Of a stretch of 64,000 bases of DNA, positions 35,154 to 43,289 are shown one piece after another. Below the pieces are notes generated by a model that was not told the DNA's origin, made no database searches, and was given only the letters and a program-made list of their open reading frames with translations. Source of the DNA: Prochlorococcus marinus str. MIT 9201 (GTDB lineage Bacteria; Cyanobacteriota; Cyanobacteriia; PCC-6307; Cyanobiaceae); the NCBI RefSeq assembly GCF_000759955.1, contig NZ_JNAL01000015.1:34018-98017 (forward strand), read 5' to 3'. The translations under genes were made by a program, and so were the position numbers. The stretch's first letter is position 1, and the number at the start of each line of letters is the position of its first letter.

Positions 35154-36518
35154 TTGGAATTTGAATTTGATTTAATTGTAGTTGGCGCTGGATCTGGAGG
35201 ACTCGCGGCGGCTAAACGTGCGGCTAATTATGGCGCAAAAGTTGCAATCATAGAAGTAAATCAAATAGGAGGAACTTGTGTAATAAGGGGATGTGTTCCT
35301 AAAAAATTGATGGTTTACGCAGCTAAAAGTAAAAAGAATATGGATTCTTCTGAAGGATATGGGTTAAAAAATGAAAATATTAATTTTGAATCAAATATTT
35401 TATTGAAGAATATCAGAGATGAGGTTTCCAGATTAAGTAATTTACATAGAAATTCTTTAAATAAATTAAATGTAACTATTTTTGAGGGTTTAGGAAGATT
35501 TAAAACTCAAAATGAAGTAGAAATTATTTGTCCAAAAACAAAGAAAACTAAAAATAAAATAAGTTCAAAGAAAATTCTTATTTCAGTTGGAGGTAAACCA
35601 AAAAAATTGAGTATCCCGGGGATAGATTTGGCGTGGACTAGTGATGATGTTTTTGAACTAGAGAAGTTTCCTAAATCATTATTAATAGTTGGAGGAGGAT
35701 ATATTGCTTGTGAATTTGCTTCTATTTTCAGGAATTTAGGTACTGAAGTAATTCAATTAATTAGAGGTCAACATTTACTTAATGGTTTTGATGAGGATCT
35801 TTCTTTATGCCTAAAGGAATCACCTACGTTTTCTGACATAAACATAATTTCCAATACTCAATTAAGGTCTATCAATAGAGTAAATGGAAATTTGGAATCT
35901 ACCTTAGACTCTGGGGATAAAATCCTAACTAATAATATCCTTATTGCTACAGGAAGAGAACCAAATCTTTTGCCTTTAAATTTAGATTTTTTAAATCTAA
36001 AGATGGATGGCCAATATTTAGATGTTGATGAACTTAATCAAACGAGCAACGCAAATATTTTTGCAGTTGGCGATATTATAAATAAACCAAACTTAACTCC
36101 AGTAGCAATAGAACAAGGGAGAGTTTTTTCGGATAATTTTTTTAATGACCAAAAAAGAAAAGTAAATTATGAAAATATCCCTAAGGCGGTTTTCACTATT
36201 CCAGAAATTTCAACAGTTGGCCTAAGTGAGAAAAAAGCTATTGAGATTCACTCTGAAAAAAATATAAAAATTTTCAAATGCAAATTTACTCCTATGTCTA
36301 ATACTTTTAAAGAGAATAAATCAAAATGTATGTTGAAGATTGTAGTTCATAAGTTAACTGATAAAGTCCTGGGATGTCATATGTTTGGAGAAACATCATC
36401 TGAGATTATTCAAATGGTATCAATTTCATTAAATGCGGGGATAACAAAAAAAGACTTTGATATTACTATGGCTTTGCACCCAACTATCTCAGAAGAGTTT
36501 GTGACTATGTATGGCTAA
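35154..36518 (+). CDS. gor: Glutathione reductase (NADPH)
   Basis: Flavoprotein disulfide reductase that regenerates glutathione. It has an FAD loop VVGAGSGGLAAAKRAAN, redox-active pair GGTCVIRGCVPKKLM, an NADPH loop IVGGGYIACEFASIF, and the second FAD segment ANIFAVGDI. The dimer interface ends with the catalytic HPTISEEF. The 454-residue length is normal. The start is TTG 35154, the only codon that keeps FEFDLIVVGAGSGG in place. It is divergent from the GST gene, so a shared promoter region could couple the two glutathione enzymes. Confidence 0.9.
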   Translation: MEFEFDLIVVGAGSGGLAAAKRAANYGAKVAIIEVNQIGGTCVIRGCVPKKLMVYAAKSKKNMDSSEGYGLKNENINFESNILLKNIRDEVSRLSNLHRNSLNKLNVTIFEGLGRFKTQNEVEIICPKTKKTKNKISSKKILISVGGKPKKLSIPGIDLAWTSDDVFELEKFPKSLLIVGGGYIACEFASIFRNLGTEVIQLIRGQHLLNGFDEDLSLCLKESPTFSDINIISNTQLRSINRVNGNLESTLDSGDKILTNNILIATGREPNLLPLNLDFLNLKMDGQYLDVDELNQTSNANIFAVGDIINKPNLTPVAIEQGRVFSDNFFNDQKRKVNYENIPKAVFTIPEISTVGLSEKKAIEIHSEKNIKIFKCKFTPMSNTFKENKSKCMLKIVVHKLTDKVLGCHMFGETSSEIIQMVSISLNAGITKKDFDITMALHPTISEEFVTMYG

Positions 36519-36520
36519 AA

Positions 36521-37600
36521 TTATGAATTGGAAAATTTTAATTTTTCTTGAGCAAATAGAATTACTATAAGTAATGAAAAGTAAATAAATAAACCTACCC
36601 TTAATTCAGAGATATAATTAAAATCATTCAAAAATAGTATCTTATCAAGAATGTAAAAAATATAAAAATTAATCAAAATAAATCCTTCAATTCTAGTAAT
36701 TTTTCCTTTGCTCCAGAAAATTGGTAAGCATGCAAATGTAGTTAAAACCATAAAAGGTAAGTCAACTTTTATTAGACTTTGTTCAATTACTAAACCTTTA
36801 AATCCTGAGAAAATAGTACAACTTCCAAGAATTAGAAGTTGATTGAGCAAATTACTTCCTATTACATTACCAATCGCAAGATCTGTTTTGCCTTTAAATG
36901 CAGCAATTATTGAAGTCACTAATTCTGGTAAAGATGTTCCGGTGGCGACTATTGTTAAACCAATAACAATTTCATTTACCCCCAAAAGAGTAGCAAGCGT
37001 TTGAGAACCATTTACTAAAATATTTGAACCAAAGCTTAAAAGAAATATTCCTAATATTAACTTTAGTAAAATGTTAATCGTCCCTTTAGGGTTGTCTTTA
37101 AATTCTTTTATTTCTGGTTCAGCATCTTTTGTCTCTTCTCCTTTTTCATTGATGGTATTGATTTCCCATATTGTATTTAAGATTAAACAAAATATTAGAA
37201 AGACCCCTGCCTGCAATGTTAATAAGCCTGTTGATGACATAGCCCAAACACCACAAGATATAGCCATTAATAAAGGAACATCTCTTCTGACTATTCTGCT
37301 TTTTACCTTAAGAGGTGTTATCAATGAGCTTATACCCAAAACAACAAGAACATTGAAAATATTGCTTCCAATTACATTGCTTGCTGCAAGCGAATCACTG
37401 CCTTTAAAAATTGAACTTAAACTTACCAACAACTCAGGAGAGCTCGTTCCAAGAGAAACAACTGTTAATCCAATTACTATTTGAGGTATTCCTAAAATTA
37501 AAGATAGAAATATGGCTCCTTGAATAAATAACTCTCCTCCTGCAAAAAGTAAAACTACTCCACAAACTATTTCTATTATTGGAAATAAAAAATCACTCAT
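36521..37600 (-). CDS. Calcium/sodium (CaCA) exchanger, YrbG type
   Basis: A 359-residue inner-membrane exchanger with about ten transmembrane segments in two inverted halves. The alpha-repeats are SLGTSSPELLVSLSS (about 50-64) and ATGTSLPELVTSII (about 217-230), each with the ion-binding Glu. Family members exchange Ca2+ for Na+ or H+. A short acidic cytosolic loop (KGEETKDAEPEIKEFKDN) separates the halves, as in other CaCA proteins. It converges on gor with a 2-bp gap and is divergent from pyrC. Confidence 0.9.
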   Translation of the reverse strand: MSDFLFPIIEIVCGVVLLFAGGELFIQGAIFLSLILGIPQIVIGLTVVSLGTSSPELLVSLSSIFKGSDSLAASNVIGSNIFNVLVVLGISSLITPLKVKSRIVRRDVPLLMAISCGVWAMSSTGLLTLQAGVFLIFCLILNTIWEINTINEKGEETKDAEPEIKEFKDNPKGTINILLKLILGIFLLSFGSNILVNGSQTLATLLGVNEIVIGLTIVATGTSLPELVTSIIAAFKGKTDLAIGNVIGSNLLNQLLILGSCTIFSGFKGLVIEQSLIKVDLPFMVLTTFACLPIFWSKGKITRIEGFILINFYIFYILDKILFLNDFNYISELRVGLFIYFSLLIVILFAQEKLKFSNS

Positions 37601-37675
37601 ATTTAGGACTTTATTTAGATAATAAAAATTTTTATAATTGGTTAATAACTATCCTCGAATATCTATAAATTATTG

Positions 37676-37702
37676 TCAATTTTAATTTGCTGTTAAAATT
37701 GA
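37676..37702 (+). promoter_or_regulatory. 10-bp-arm inverted repeat in front of pyrC
   Basis: TCAATTTTAA (37676-37685), spacer TTTGCTG, TTAAAATTGA (37693-37702): perfect 10-bp arms with the right half 16 bp before the pyrC TTG. A TAAAAT box (37694-37699) and a TTGTCA box (37673-37678) overlap it with a short 15-bp spacing, so it could be an operator over a promoter, or an RNA hairpin in the leader. Confidence 0.5.
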
Positions 37703-37718
37703 TTAAATAGAAAAAATT

Positions 37719-38768
37719 TTGAAGACTTTAACCATAATAAAACCTGATGATTGGCATTTACATTTAAGAGAAGGTCTTGTATTAAAAAATATTATTCATT
37801 ATACTTCCGAATTTTTTGGAAGAGCTATCGTTATGCCAAATACTAAAACTCCCATTACATCTGTTGAAAGAGCTATCTCTTACAAAAAATCAATTGTTGA
37901 AGCTTTACCAGAAAGTTCTAAGTTTGAACCACTAATGACAATGTACCTTACGGATGAGACTGATAAAGACGAACTAATAAATGGTTTCAAGAATAATATT
38001 TTTTTTGCAGCAAAATTATACCCTGCTAATGCTACAACAAACTCTAGTCATGGAGTAAAGAAAATAGATAATCTATATAAAATTTTCGAATCAATGCAAG
38101 AGAATGGAATGCCTCTTTTAATTCACGGTGAAGTGACTAATTCTGAAGTAGATATATTCGATAGAGAAGAAGTTTTTATAGATAAAGAACTCTCTCAAAT
38201 AACTAAAAGATTTCCAAAATTAAAAATCGTTTTAGAACATATAACAACATCTTATGCAGTGGATTTTGTTCAAGAAAATAATATTGGAGCTACTATCACT
38301 CCACATCATTTGCATATAAATAGAAATGCAATGTTTTTTGGAGGCTTAAATAGTGATTTTTATTGCTTACCAGTTGCTAAGAGGGAAAATAATAGACTCT
38401 CTTTAAGGAAAGCCGCAACAAGTGGAAAAAAATGTTTTTTCTTGGGAACTGACTCTGCTCCACACCTTAGAAAGTGGAAGGCTTTTTGTGGATGTGCTGG
38501 CATTTTTAATTCGCCAGTAGCAATAGAAAGCTATTTAACAGTATTCGAAGAGGAAGATGCTCTAGATAATTTTGAAAAATTTGCAAGTTTAAATGGCCCT
38601 AATTTTTATAATGTTTCCCCAAATAAAGAAAAATTAAAGTTAGTGTCCAGACCTAATAAAATTAAAGAATTTATTGATGTTGTTGAAGAAAAAAATATTG
38701 TCGGACAAATAAAACCATTTCATGCAGGCGAAACTTTACAATGGCATGTAGATGGGATAGTAAATTAA
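37719..38768 (+). CDS. pyrC: Dihydroorotase
   Basis: Third step of pyrimidine synthesis: cyclises carbamoyl aspartate to dihydroorotate. The 349 residues contain the metal motif DWHLHLREG at 10-18, MPNTKTPITS, the carboxylated-Lys region AAKLYPANATTNSSHG, and the second metal cluster ITPHHLHINRNAMF, with FLGTDSAPH. TTG 37719 is the only plausible start, because the DWHLH motif lies at residue 10 and the next Met is near 39. The close inverted repeat upstream may regulate it. Confidence 0.95.
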   Translation: MKTLTIIKPDDWHLHLREGLVLKNIIHYTSEFFGRAIVMPNTKTPITSVERAISYKKSIVEALPESSKFEPLMTMYLTDETDKDELINGFKNNIFFAAKLYPANATTNSSHGVKKIDNLYKIFESMQENGMPLLIHGEVTNSEVDIFDREEVFIDKELSQITKRFPKLKIVLEHITTSYAVDFVQENNIGATITPHHLHINRNAMFFGGLNSDFYCLPVAKRENNRLSLRKAATSGKKCFFLGTDSAPHLRKWKAFCGCAGIFNSPVAIESYLTVFEEEDALDNFEKFASLNGPNFYNVSPNKEKLKLVSRPNKIKEFIDVVEEKNIVGQIKPFHAGETLQWHVDGIVN

Positions 38769-38817
38769 AAAATTAGATTTCATCTGACAATTAAAAGTGT
38801 AAATATTCCAATTTTTC

Positions 38818-38847
38818 TTGGTTAAATGGGTTGCTTTCAGCTACGAT
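38818..38847 (+). promoter_or_regulatory. Candidate promoter of tRNA-Leu
   Basis: TTGGTT (38818-38823) and TACGAT (38842-38847) are separated by 18 bp and would start transcription about 15 bp before the mature tRNA. It is the only paired -35/-10 arrangement seen in this gap. Confidence 0.4.
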
Positions 38848-38868
38848 GAAAAAGCGCAAATTCCTCTT

Positions 38869-38954
38869 GGGAGTGTGGCGGAATTGGTAGACGCGCCGGA
38901 CTTAAAATCCGTCGAGCGATTTAGCTCGTGGGGGTTCAAGTCCCCCCACTCCCA
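38869..38954 (+). tRNA. trnL: tRNA-Leu (anticodon UAA)
   Basis: GGGAGTG (38869-38875) pairs with CACTCCC (38947-38953), discriminator A at 38954. The anticodon loop is CTTAAAA (anticodon TAA) inside stem CCGGA/TCCGT. A long variable arm (CGAGCGATTTAGCTCG) marks a class II leucine tRNA, and the T arm GGGGGTTCAAGTCCCCC is perfect. CCA is not encoded. There is no group I intron in the UAA loop, unlike some cyanobacteria. A T-rich stretch just after (38956-38974) may end transcription. Confidence 0.97.
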
Positions 38955-39031
38955 TTATTTTATTATTTTTTTTAGTTCTGACGATAACTTCCAATAGTTG
39001 TTATGTTTTAACTAACCAACCATAAATCAAA

Positions 39032-39265
39032 ATGGAAAGTTTTTTTAATAATTCATTCGCTACTTTAATTGCTTATATTGGAATTATTTCTATCTATTTA
39101 TTAGTTATTCCATTATTTCTATTTTACTGGATGAATAATAGATGGAATATTATGGGCAAATTTGAAAGATTAGGAATTTATGGCCTAGTATTTCTTTTCT
39201 TTCCAGGCTTAATATTATTTTCTCCATTTTTAAATCTCAGACTAAAAGGAAGTGGTAAAGGGTAA
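39032..39265 (+). CDS. ndhL: NDH-1 subunit L
   Basis: A 77-residue thylakoid membrane protein of the cyanobacterial NAD(P)H dehydrogenase complex, needed for NDH-1 stability and cyclic electron flow/respiration. It has two hydrophobic segments (about 12-32 and 47-66) and the conserved [18 protein letters not shown] and [22 protein letters not shown] stretch. It starts the conserved ndhL-DUF3007-trpA set, 4 bp before the next gene, and lies after the tRNA gene. Confidence 0.93.
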   Translation: MESFFNNSFATLIAYIGIISIYLLVIPLFLFYWMNNRWNIMGKFERLGIYGLVFLFFPGLILFSPFLNLRLKGSGKG

Positions 39266-39269
39266 TTAA

Positions 39270-39590
39270 TTGACTAAAGGTAAAGTTATACAAATAGGTT
39301 TATTTATTTCATTTATAGGATTAATTAGTTATAAATTTGCACCGCAAATTGGTTTAGACAATTTTACAGCTACTACTCTCTCAAGTTGCATCTTGATTTT
39401 GATTGTGATTACTTGGGTTACATCTTATGTTTATAGAGTTGTAAATGGAAAAATGACGTTTATGGAACAAAGAAAGCGTTATAGAAAAGAGTATGAAAAA
39501 GTTGTTAATGATAAACTAGAAACCAAATTCAATGCATTATCAAAGGAAGAGCAGCAAAAACTAATGGAAGATTTAGAGAAAAATCCATAA
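39270..39590 (+). CDS. DUF3007 membrane protein
   Basis: A 106-residue protein with two N-terminal hydrophobic segments (about 7-25 and 33-55) and a charged C-terminal coiled-coil tail beginning MTFMEQRKRYRKEYEKVVND. DUF3007 is conserved across cyanobacteria and lies between ndhL and trpA, 4 bp after ndhL and 27 bp before trpA. Homologues have been associated with thylakoid membranes; an NDH-1-related role is inferred only from the neighbour. The start here is a TTG (MTKGKVIQIG). Confidence 0.8.
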   Translation: MTKGKVIQIGLFISFIGLISYKFAPQIGLDNFTATTLSSCILILIVITWVTSYVYRVVNGKMTFMEQRKRYRKEYEKVVNDKLETKFNALSKEEQQKLMEDLEKNP

Positions 39591-39617
39591 ATTTTTCATA
39601 GAAAAAATCCAAAAATT

Positions 39618-40472
39618 ATGAAAAATAACAAAATGCAAATTACTGAAAATGAATCTTTGTCTAAAGTAGATGTGAAGTTCTGTGAGTTAAAAAATAATAA
39701 AAAATTAGCTTTGATGCCTTTTATAATGGCTGGGGATCCCAATCTTGAAAAAACTTCTGAGATATTATTAAAGTTACAAGAAAATGGAGCTGACCTTATT
39801 GAATTAGGTATCCCTTACAGTGATCCACTTGCTGACGGACCTGTTATTCAAGTGGCAGCCTCTCGCGCCTTAAGTTCAGGTACTAACCCTAGAAAAGTAA
39901 TTAAACTCTTAGAGTCTTTAAAAGGTAAATTAAATATTCCCATCATCCTTTTTTCTTACTTAAATCCATTATTGTGTTTTGGCTTTGAAAATTTTTGTGA
40001 GATGGCATCTAATGCTGGAGTTTCTGGACTAATAGTTCCTGATCTCCCTTTAGAGGAAGCTTATAAATTTTCAAAAATAGTTAGTAACCATTCTATGGAC
40101 TTGATTTTATTGGTAGCTCCAACTACTCCTTTTGAGAGAATGAAACAAATATCAAATAATACAAAAGGCTTCACTTATTTAGTAAGTGTTACGGGTGTTA
40201 CTGGCGAGAGAAATAGAATGGAAAATAGAGTAGAAAATCTTATTGCTAAATTAAAAGATGTAAATAGCAATCCAATTGCTGTTGGGTTTGGAATATCTAC
40301 CCCTGAACATGTTAATAAAGTTCGTGAGTGGGGAGCTGATGGAGTAATTATTGGTAGTGCATTTGTAAAACGAATTTCTAGTTCAAGTGAAAAAGATGTT
40401 GTCTATAATATTGGTGAATTTTGTAAAGAAATGCGTTTAGCTGCTGATCAAAAAAATAAATACAAAATATAA
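39618..40472 (+). CDS. trpA: Tryptophan synthase alpha subunit
   Basis: Cleaves indole-glycerol phosphate to indole and glyceraldehyde-3-phosphate; indole is passed to TrpB. The TIM barrel shows FIMAGDPN, LIELGIPYSDPLADGPVIQ with the catalytic Glu and Asp, GLIVPDLPLEEA, and the phosphate loop GFGIS. The frame starts with ATG 39618 and has a ~25-residue polar N-terminal extension. It is separated from trpF by 30 kb. It converges on the AbrB-like gene with a 79-bp gap. Confidence 0.96.
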   Translation: MKNNKMQITENESLSKVDVKFCELKNNKKLALMPFIMAGDPNLEKTSEILLKLQENGADLIELGIPYSDPLADGPVIQVAASRALSSGTNPRKVIKLLESLKGKLNIPIILFSYLNPLLCFGFENFCEMASNAGVSGLIVPDLPLEEAYKFSKIVSNHSMDLILLVAPTTPFERMKQISNNTKGFTYLVSVTGVTGERNRMENRVENLIAKLKDVNSNPIAVGFGISTPEHVNKVREWGADGVIIGSAFVKRISSSSEKDVVYNIGEFCKEMRLAADQKNKYKI

Positions 40473-40551
40473 TTTATTAATTAAAAAAAATATAGAAATT
40501 AATTATTGATAAAAAATTAAAAATAATATATCCAATTTATTTTTCTGGTCT

Positions 40552-40908
40552 TTAAGACTCTTCTGTAGGTAATAATCTGATTTGTTTTCTTCCTAGCTTA
40601 ATTTCGAATTCATCACCTGCTTTTAAATCAAGAAGTGCTGTATATGCTTTCCCAATCAGAAGATTTCCGTTGCCTTGGACTGTAGCTATGTAACTAAGTT
40701 TTCTTCCACCTTTCCCAATTCCTGCAACTCCAGAGTCACCAAGATTAACCCCTTTTGCTTCTAAAAGTGCTTCATAAAATGCGGTAAAGTTTAAGCGCTC
40801 ACCTCCGTTTTTCTTAGTAGAAACATATCCACAGGCGCGAACTAGTTCAGATTTGCTAACATCACCAAGTTCTTTAACTTTTGCAAGGAGATCGCTTCCA
40901 GTTAGCAT
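40552..40908 (-). CDS. Cyanobacterial AbrB-like transcription regulator
   Basis: A 118-residue protein of the cyAbrB type, which has its DNA-binding AbrB/SpoVT domain at the C-terminus (about 60-118: GKGGRKLSYIATVQGNGNLLIGKAYTALL... ending LGRKQIRLLP). The N-terminal helical part (LLAKVKELGDVSKSELVRACG) is a typical cyAbrB dimerisation region. Members regulate carbon-nitrogen balance and carbon-uptake genes in other cyanobacteria, where they are abundant global regulators. Which genes here respond is not visible. ATG 40908 is a good start with the usual opening MLTGSDLL. Confidence 0.85.
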   Translation of the reverse strand: MLTGSDLLAKVKELGDVSKSELVRACGYVSTKKNGGERLNFTAFYEALLEAKGVNLGDSGVAGIGKGGRKLSYIATVQGNGNLLIGKAYTALLDLKAGDEFEIKLGRKQIRLLPTEES

Positions 40909-41005
40909 AATTTATTAAAAGAAAGTTGTATTAAATAACATAGCAATTTGTGTGTAATATATGCAATTATTTAATATGTATTTATTCAATTATTTATCTT
41001 GAAAA

Positions 41006-41275
41006 ATGGAAAAGTTTGTGGTTTTTGGAAAGTACTGTGAAGATGCAATTATTAAAAGGGGACCGTTTCGTGAACAACATCTTAATAGACTTAAAAACTT
41101 AAAAGATCGAGATATTCTAGTTACATTAGGGCCAACAAAATGTAATAAATATTTGTTCGGAATTTTTAATGCTAATGATGAAAATGAGTTGAAAGATCTT
41201 ATTGAGGAGGATATATATTGGGAAAAAGGTATATGGATTAATTACGATATTTATCCCTGGATTCAGGCTTTTTAA
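41006..41275 (+). CDS. YciI-like protein
   Basis: An 89-residue YCII-domain protein: FVVFGKYCEDAIIKRGPFREQHL with the conserved His-Asp-type pair (here Arg-Glu-x-His), then GPTKCNKYLFGIFNANDENE and an ending WINYDIYPWIQAF. YciI proteins have a ferredoxin-like dimer fold, and some act as small hydrolases or dehalogenase-like enzymes. No partner is evident. It is divergent from the AbrB-like gene by 97 bp and followed by a 205-bp AT-rich gap. Confidence 0.75.
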   Translation: MEKFVVFGKYCEDAIIKRGPFREQHLNRLKNLKDRDILVTLGPTKCNKYLFGIFNANDENELKDLIEEDIYWEKGIWINYDIYPWIQAF

Positions 41276-41480
41276 ATATAATTTACGAAAATATTTTCAT
41301 TAATTATAAATTATTAATTATTAATTGAAGAAAAAATTAATTTAAGAGAAAATACATTATATTTTTGCTTTAATAATTTAATTATTTATCATATCTAGGA
41401 ATTAAAAAAATATTTATTTAAAGGTTAGTTTCTAAGGAGTTATATTATTTTTAACTAAAAAATAATATTTTAAATAATAT
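41276..41480. other. 205-bp AT-rich gap, no gene seen
   Basis: Between yciI and the convergent HTH gene. Nearly all A and T, with A/T runs and imperfect ATAATATTT/AAATATTAT pairs (about 41453-41480). No frame or RNA structure stands out; I see nothing functional with confidence. Confidence 0.3.
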
Positions 41481-41801
41481 TTATTCACAAGTATCTTGAG
41501 TTATCTGGTTTACTAATGAGTCAATATCTAATTGATTATATGGTGTTGTTTCTTTTGTTTCTAGATAATCATTCTTGATATTTTGTAACCATTTTTGCTC
41601 AATCTTTATAAGATTCTTAGCAATATTAAACATGCCGCCTTTTTTATACAACTCTTTGATTTTTAGAATAATCTCAGAGGTTCTGCTAGATCTAATAATT
41701 AATTCATTTGCTAAGTCTTTTTGGGTATATCCATGAGATTTTAACCAATCTTTAATGAAGGAGACTAGTTCTTTTTCTTCCTGTATAGATAATTTACTCA
41801 T
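41481..41801 (-). CDS. Small helix-turn-helix protein
   Basis: A 106-residue protein whose N-terminal half contains EKELVSFIKDWLKSHGYTQKDL and ANELIIRSSRTSEIILKIKEL, which fits an XRE/Cro-like HTH (YTQKDLANEL...R.SEI). The C-terminal part is helical and acidic. It starts directly after the stop of the ykvA-like gene (TGA-ATG) and shares its operon. Its target is unknown; an auto-regulatory role is possible. Similar short proteins are widespread in Prochlorococcus and often annotated as hypothetical. Confidence 0.65.
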   Translation of the reverse strand: MSKLSIQEEKELVSFIKDWLKSHGYTQKDLANELIIRSSRTSEIILKIKELYKKGGMFNIAKNLIKIEQKWLQNIKNDYLETKETTPYNQLDIDSLVNQITQDTCE

Positions 41802-42173
41802 TCAAAAAAAAGGAAATAACTTATTAAGCTTATTCTCTGCTCTTGTTCTTATTGAAGGAGTCATGTATTTGCTCCATATACTGAGTACTGCTGTGAGAGC
41901 TACAAAATCATCACTAAAACCAACTAAGGGCATAAAGTCAGGGAAAAGATCAAATGGCATGATTAAATAGGCTAGCGCAGCCATTAACGAAACTCGCACT
42001 TGTGCTGGAGTATAAGGATCTAGAGCCATCTCCAAAACTTCTAAAGCAGGCTTGGCAATTGTTCTTCCTGCTTTAATAAGAATCTTGATAATTATATTTT
42101 CATCTAATGTTGAACTTTCTAAAACTTCAGCATCATAGATTTTTTCTTGGGTTTTGTAATTCTCTTTAATCAT
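41802..42173 (-). CDS. YkvA-family (DUF1232) membrane protein
   Basis: A 123-residue protein with the DUF1232 signature LIMPFDLFPDFMPLVGFSDD and FVALTAVLSIW. Two hydrophobic segments cover about 60-78 and 85-105. The family is conserved but biochemically uncharacterised. It begins 32 bp after the sigma-factor gene and ends exactly where the HTH gene begins, so sigma factor, YkvA and HTH genes may be one transcript. ATG 42173 (MIKENYKTQEK) opens an N-terminal polar stretch. Confidence 0.8.
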   Translation of the reverse strand: MIKENYKTQEKIYDAEVLESSTLDENIIIKILIKAGRTIAKPALEVLEMALDPYTPAQVRVSLMAALAYLIMPFDLFPDFMPLVGFSDDFVALTAVLSIWSKYMTPSIRTRAENKLNKLFPFF

Positions 42174-42205
42174 TATATGAAATTTAAATATTGTTAATGG
42201 AATTT

Positions 42206-43129
42206 TTAGCTAATACTATCAACTAATCCATTCTGTATTCCTGCTTTTCTGAGCTTTCTTAAAGCTCGTTGAACAACTTGTCGGCAATATTCCCTGCTAC
42301 AACTCATATGTCTTGCTACTTCAGCTAAAGTTCTCCATTCATTTGAGCCGTCTAAACCAAATCTTAGGCTTACTATCTTTCTTTCTTTTTCAGTTAAATT
42401 CGCTTTATCTAATAACTTCCAAGCCGAGGCCGTCCTTTCGGCTAATTCCGCTAACTCCATTGGAGCAACCTGATCACTTGGAAGGATGTCAACTAACTCG
42501 GAAGGGTCTGATTTTGATTTGACAGTACCTTGGAGACTAACAGTGATGCTTCTCAATTCACAAGAAAGGAGTTCATCAATTTCCTCTTTGGTTATTTTCA
42601 TTTCTTCAGCTAGTTCATCACTACTGGGTGGAATACCCTTAAGTTGCATAAGCTTTGATTTAGCTGACCTTAGTTTTGTAAGTTTTTCATTGATGTTAAC
42701 CGGGATCCTAATCGTTCTACTTTGAGTTGATAATGCTCTATTTAAACCTTGCCTAATCCACCAATAAGCATAGGTAGAAAATCTATGTCCTCTAGACGGA
42801 TCATATTTTTCAACGGCCCTTGTAAGACCTAATGTCCCCTCCTGAATTAAGTCCAGTAATTCTAACCCTTTACCTTGGTATCTTTTAGCAAGGTTGACAA
42901 CTAGTCTTAGGTTGGCTGTGATCATTTCGTTTTTAGCTTTTTCACCAATTTTGATCTTTTTTCTTTCGGCTTCGGAATATTCGCAAGCTGGCCCTTTGCC
43001 GCCTGCCTCTTGACATCTATTAACAAGCACTACCATTTCTTGGACTTTTCTGCCCATAGTGAGTTCTCTTTCGGGGGTCAAAAGTTGATGACGACCTATT
43101 TCTCCAAGAAAATCGCTCAAAGAACTCAC
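42206..43129 (-). CDS. Group 2 sigma-70 factor
   Basis: A 307-residue RpoD-like alternative sigma factor. Region 1.2 is SDFLGEIGRHQLLTPERE; region 2 (core binding and -10 recognition) spans NLRLVVNLAKRYQGKGLELLD and GHRFSTYAYWWIRQ; region 4 has EWRTLAEVARHMSCSREYCRQ as the -35 HTH. Lacking region 1.1, it fits group 2 factors that manage light, circadian or stress responses. I cannot say which of the Prochlorococcus group 2 factors it is. The 160-bp upstream gap carries tandem 11-bp repeats. Confidence 0.92.
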   Translation of the reverse strand: MSSLSDFLGEIGRHQLLTPERELTMGRKVQEMVVLVNRCQEAGGKGPACEYSEAERKKIKIGEKAKNEMITANLRLVVNLAKRYQGKGLELLDLIQEGTLGLTRAVEKYDPSRGHRFSTYAYWWIRQGLNRALSTQSRTIRIPVNINEKLTKLRSAKSKLMQLKGIPPSSDELAEEMKITKEEIDELLSCELRSITVSLQGTVKSKSDPSELVDILPSDQVAPMELAELAERTASAWKLLDKANLTEKERKIVSLRFGLDGSNEWRTLAEVARHMSCSREYCRQVVQRALRKLRKAGIQNGLVDSIS

Positions 43130-43190
43130 GATTTACCTCATTGTTGATATATTCAACTTATAGTCAATTCAGTAATAAGCCATACATGTA

Positions 43191-43218
43191 ATAATTAATT
43201 AATAATTAATTAATAATT
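43191..43218. repeat. Tandem 11-bp repeats upstream of the sigma gene
   Basis: ATAATTAATTA twice (43191-43201, 43202-43212) and then ATAATT: 2.5 units with an 11-bp period, 60-90 bp before the sigma-factor start. The period is near one helical turn, which could give bent or easily melted DNA. Confidence 0.5.
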
Positions 43219-43239
43219 TTTAATTAGTTAACTAACAAT

Positions 43240-43265
43240 TTTTTTCAAATTTTAGTTTGAAAAAA
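43240..43265 (-). terminator. Possible terminator-like hairpin after hisIE
   Basis: TTTTTTCAAA (43240-43249) pairs with TTTGAAAAAA (43256-43265) across TTTTAG, a perfect 10-bp stem beginning 25 bp after the hisIE stop on the minus strand. It is nearly all A-T, so stability is modest and it may equally be a binding site. Confidence 0.35.
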
Positions 43266-43289
43266 TTATAAATTCAAAATTTTAATTAC

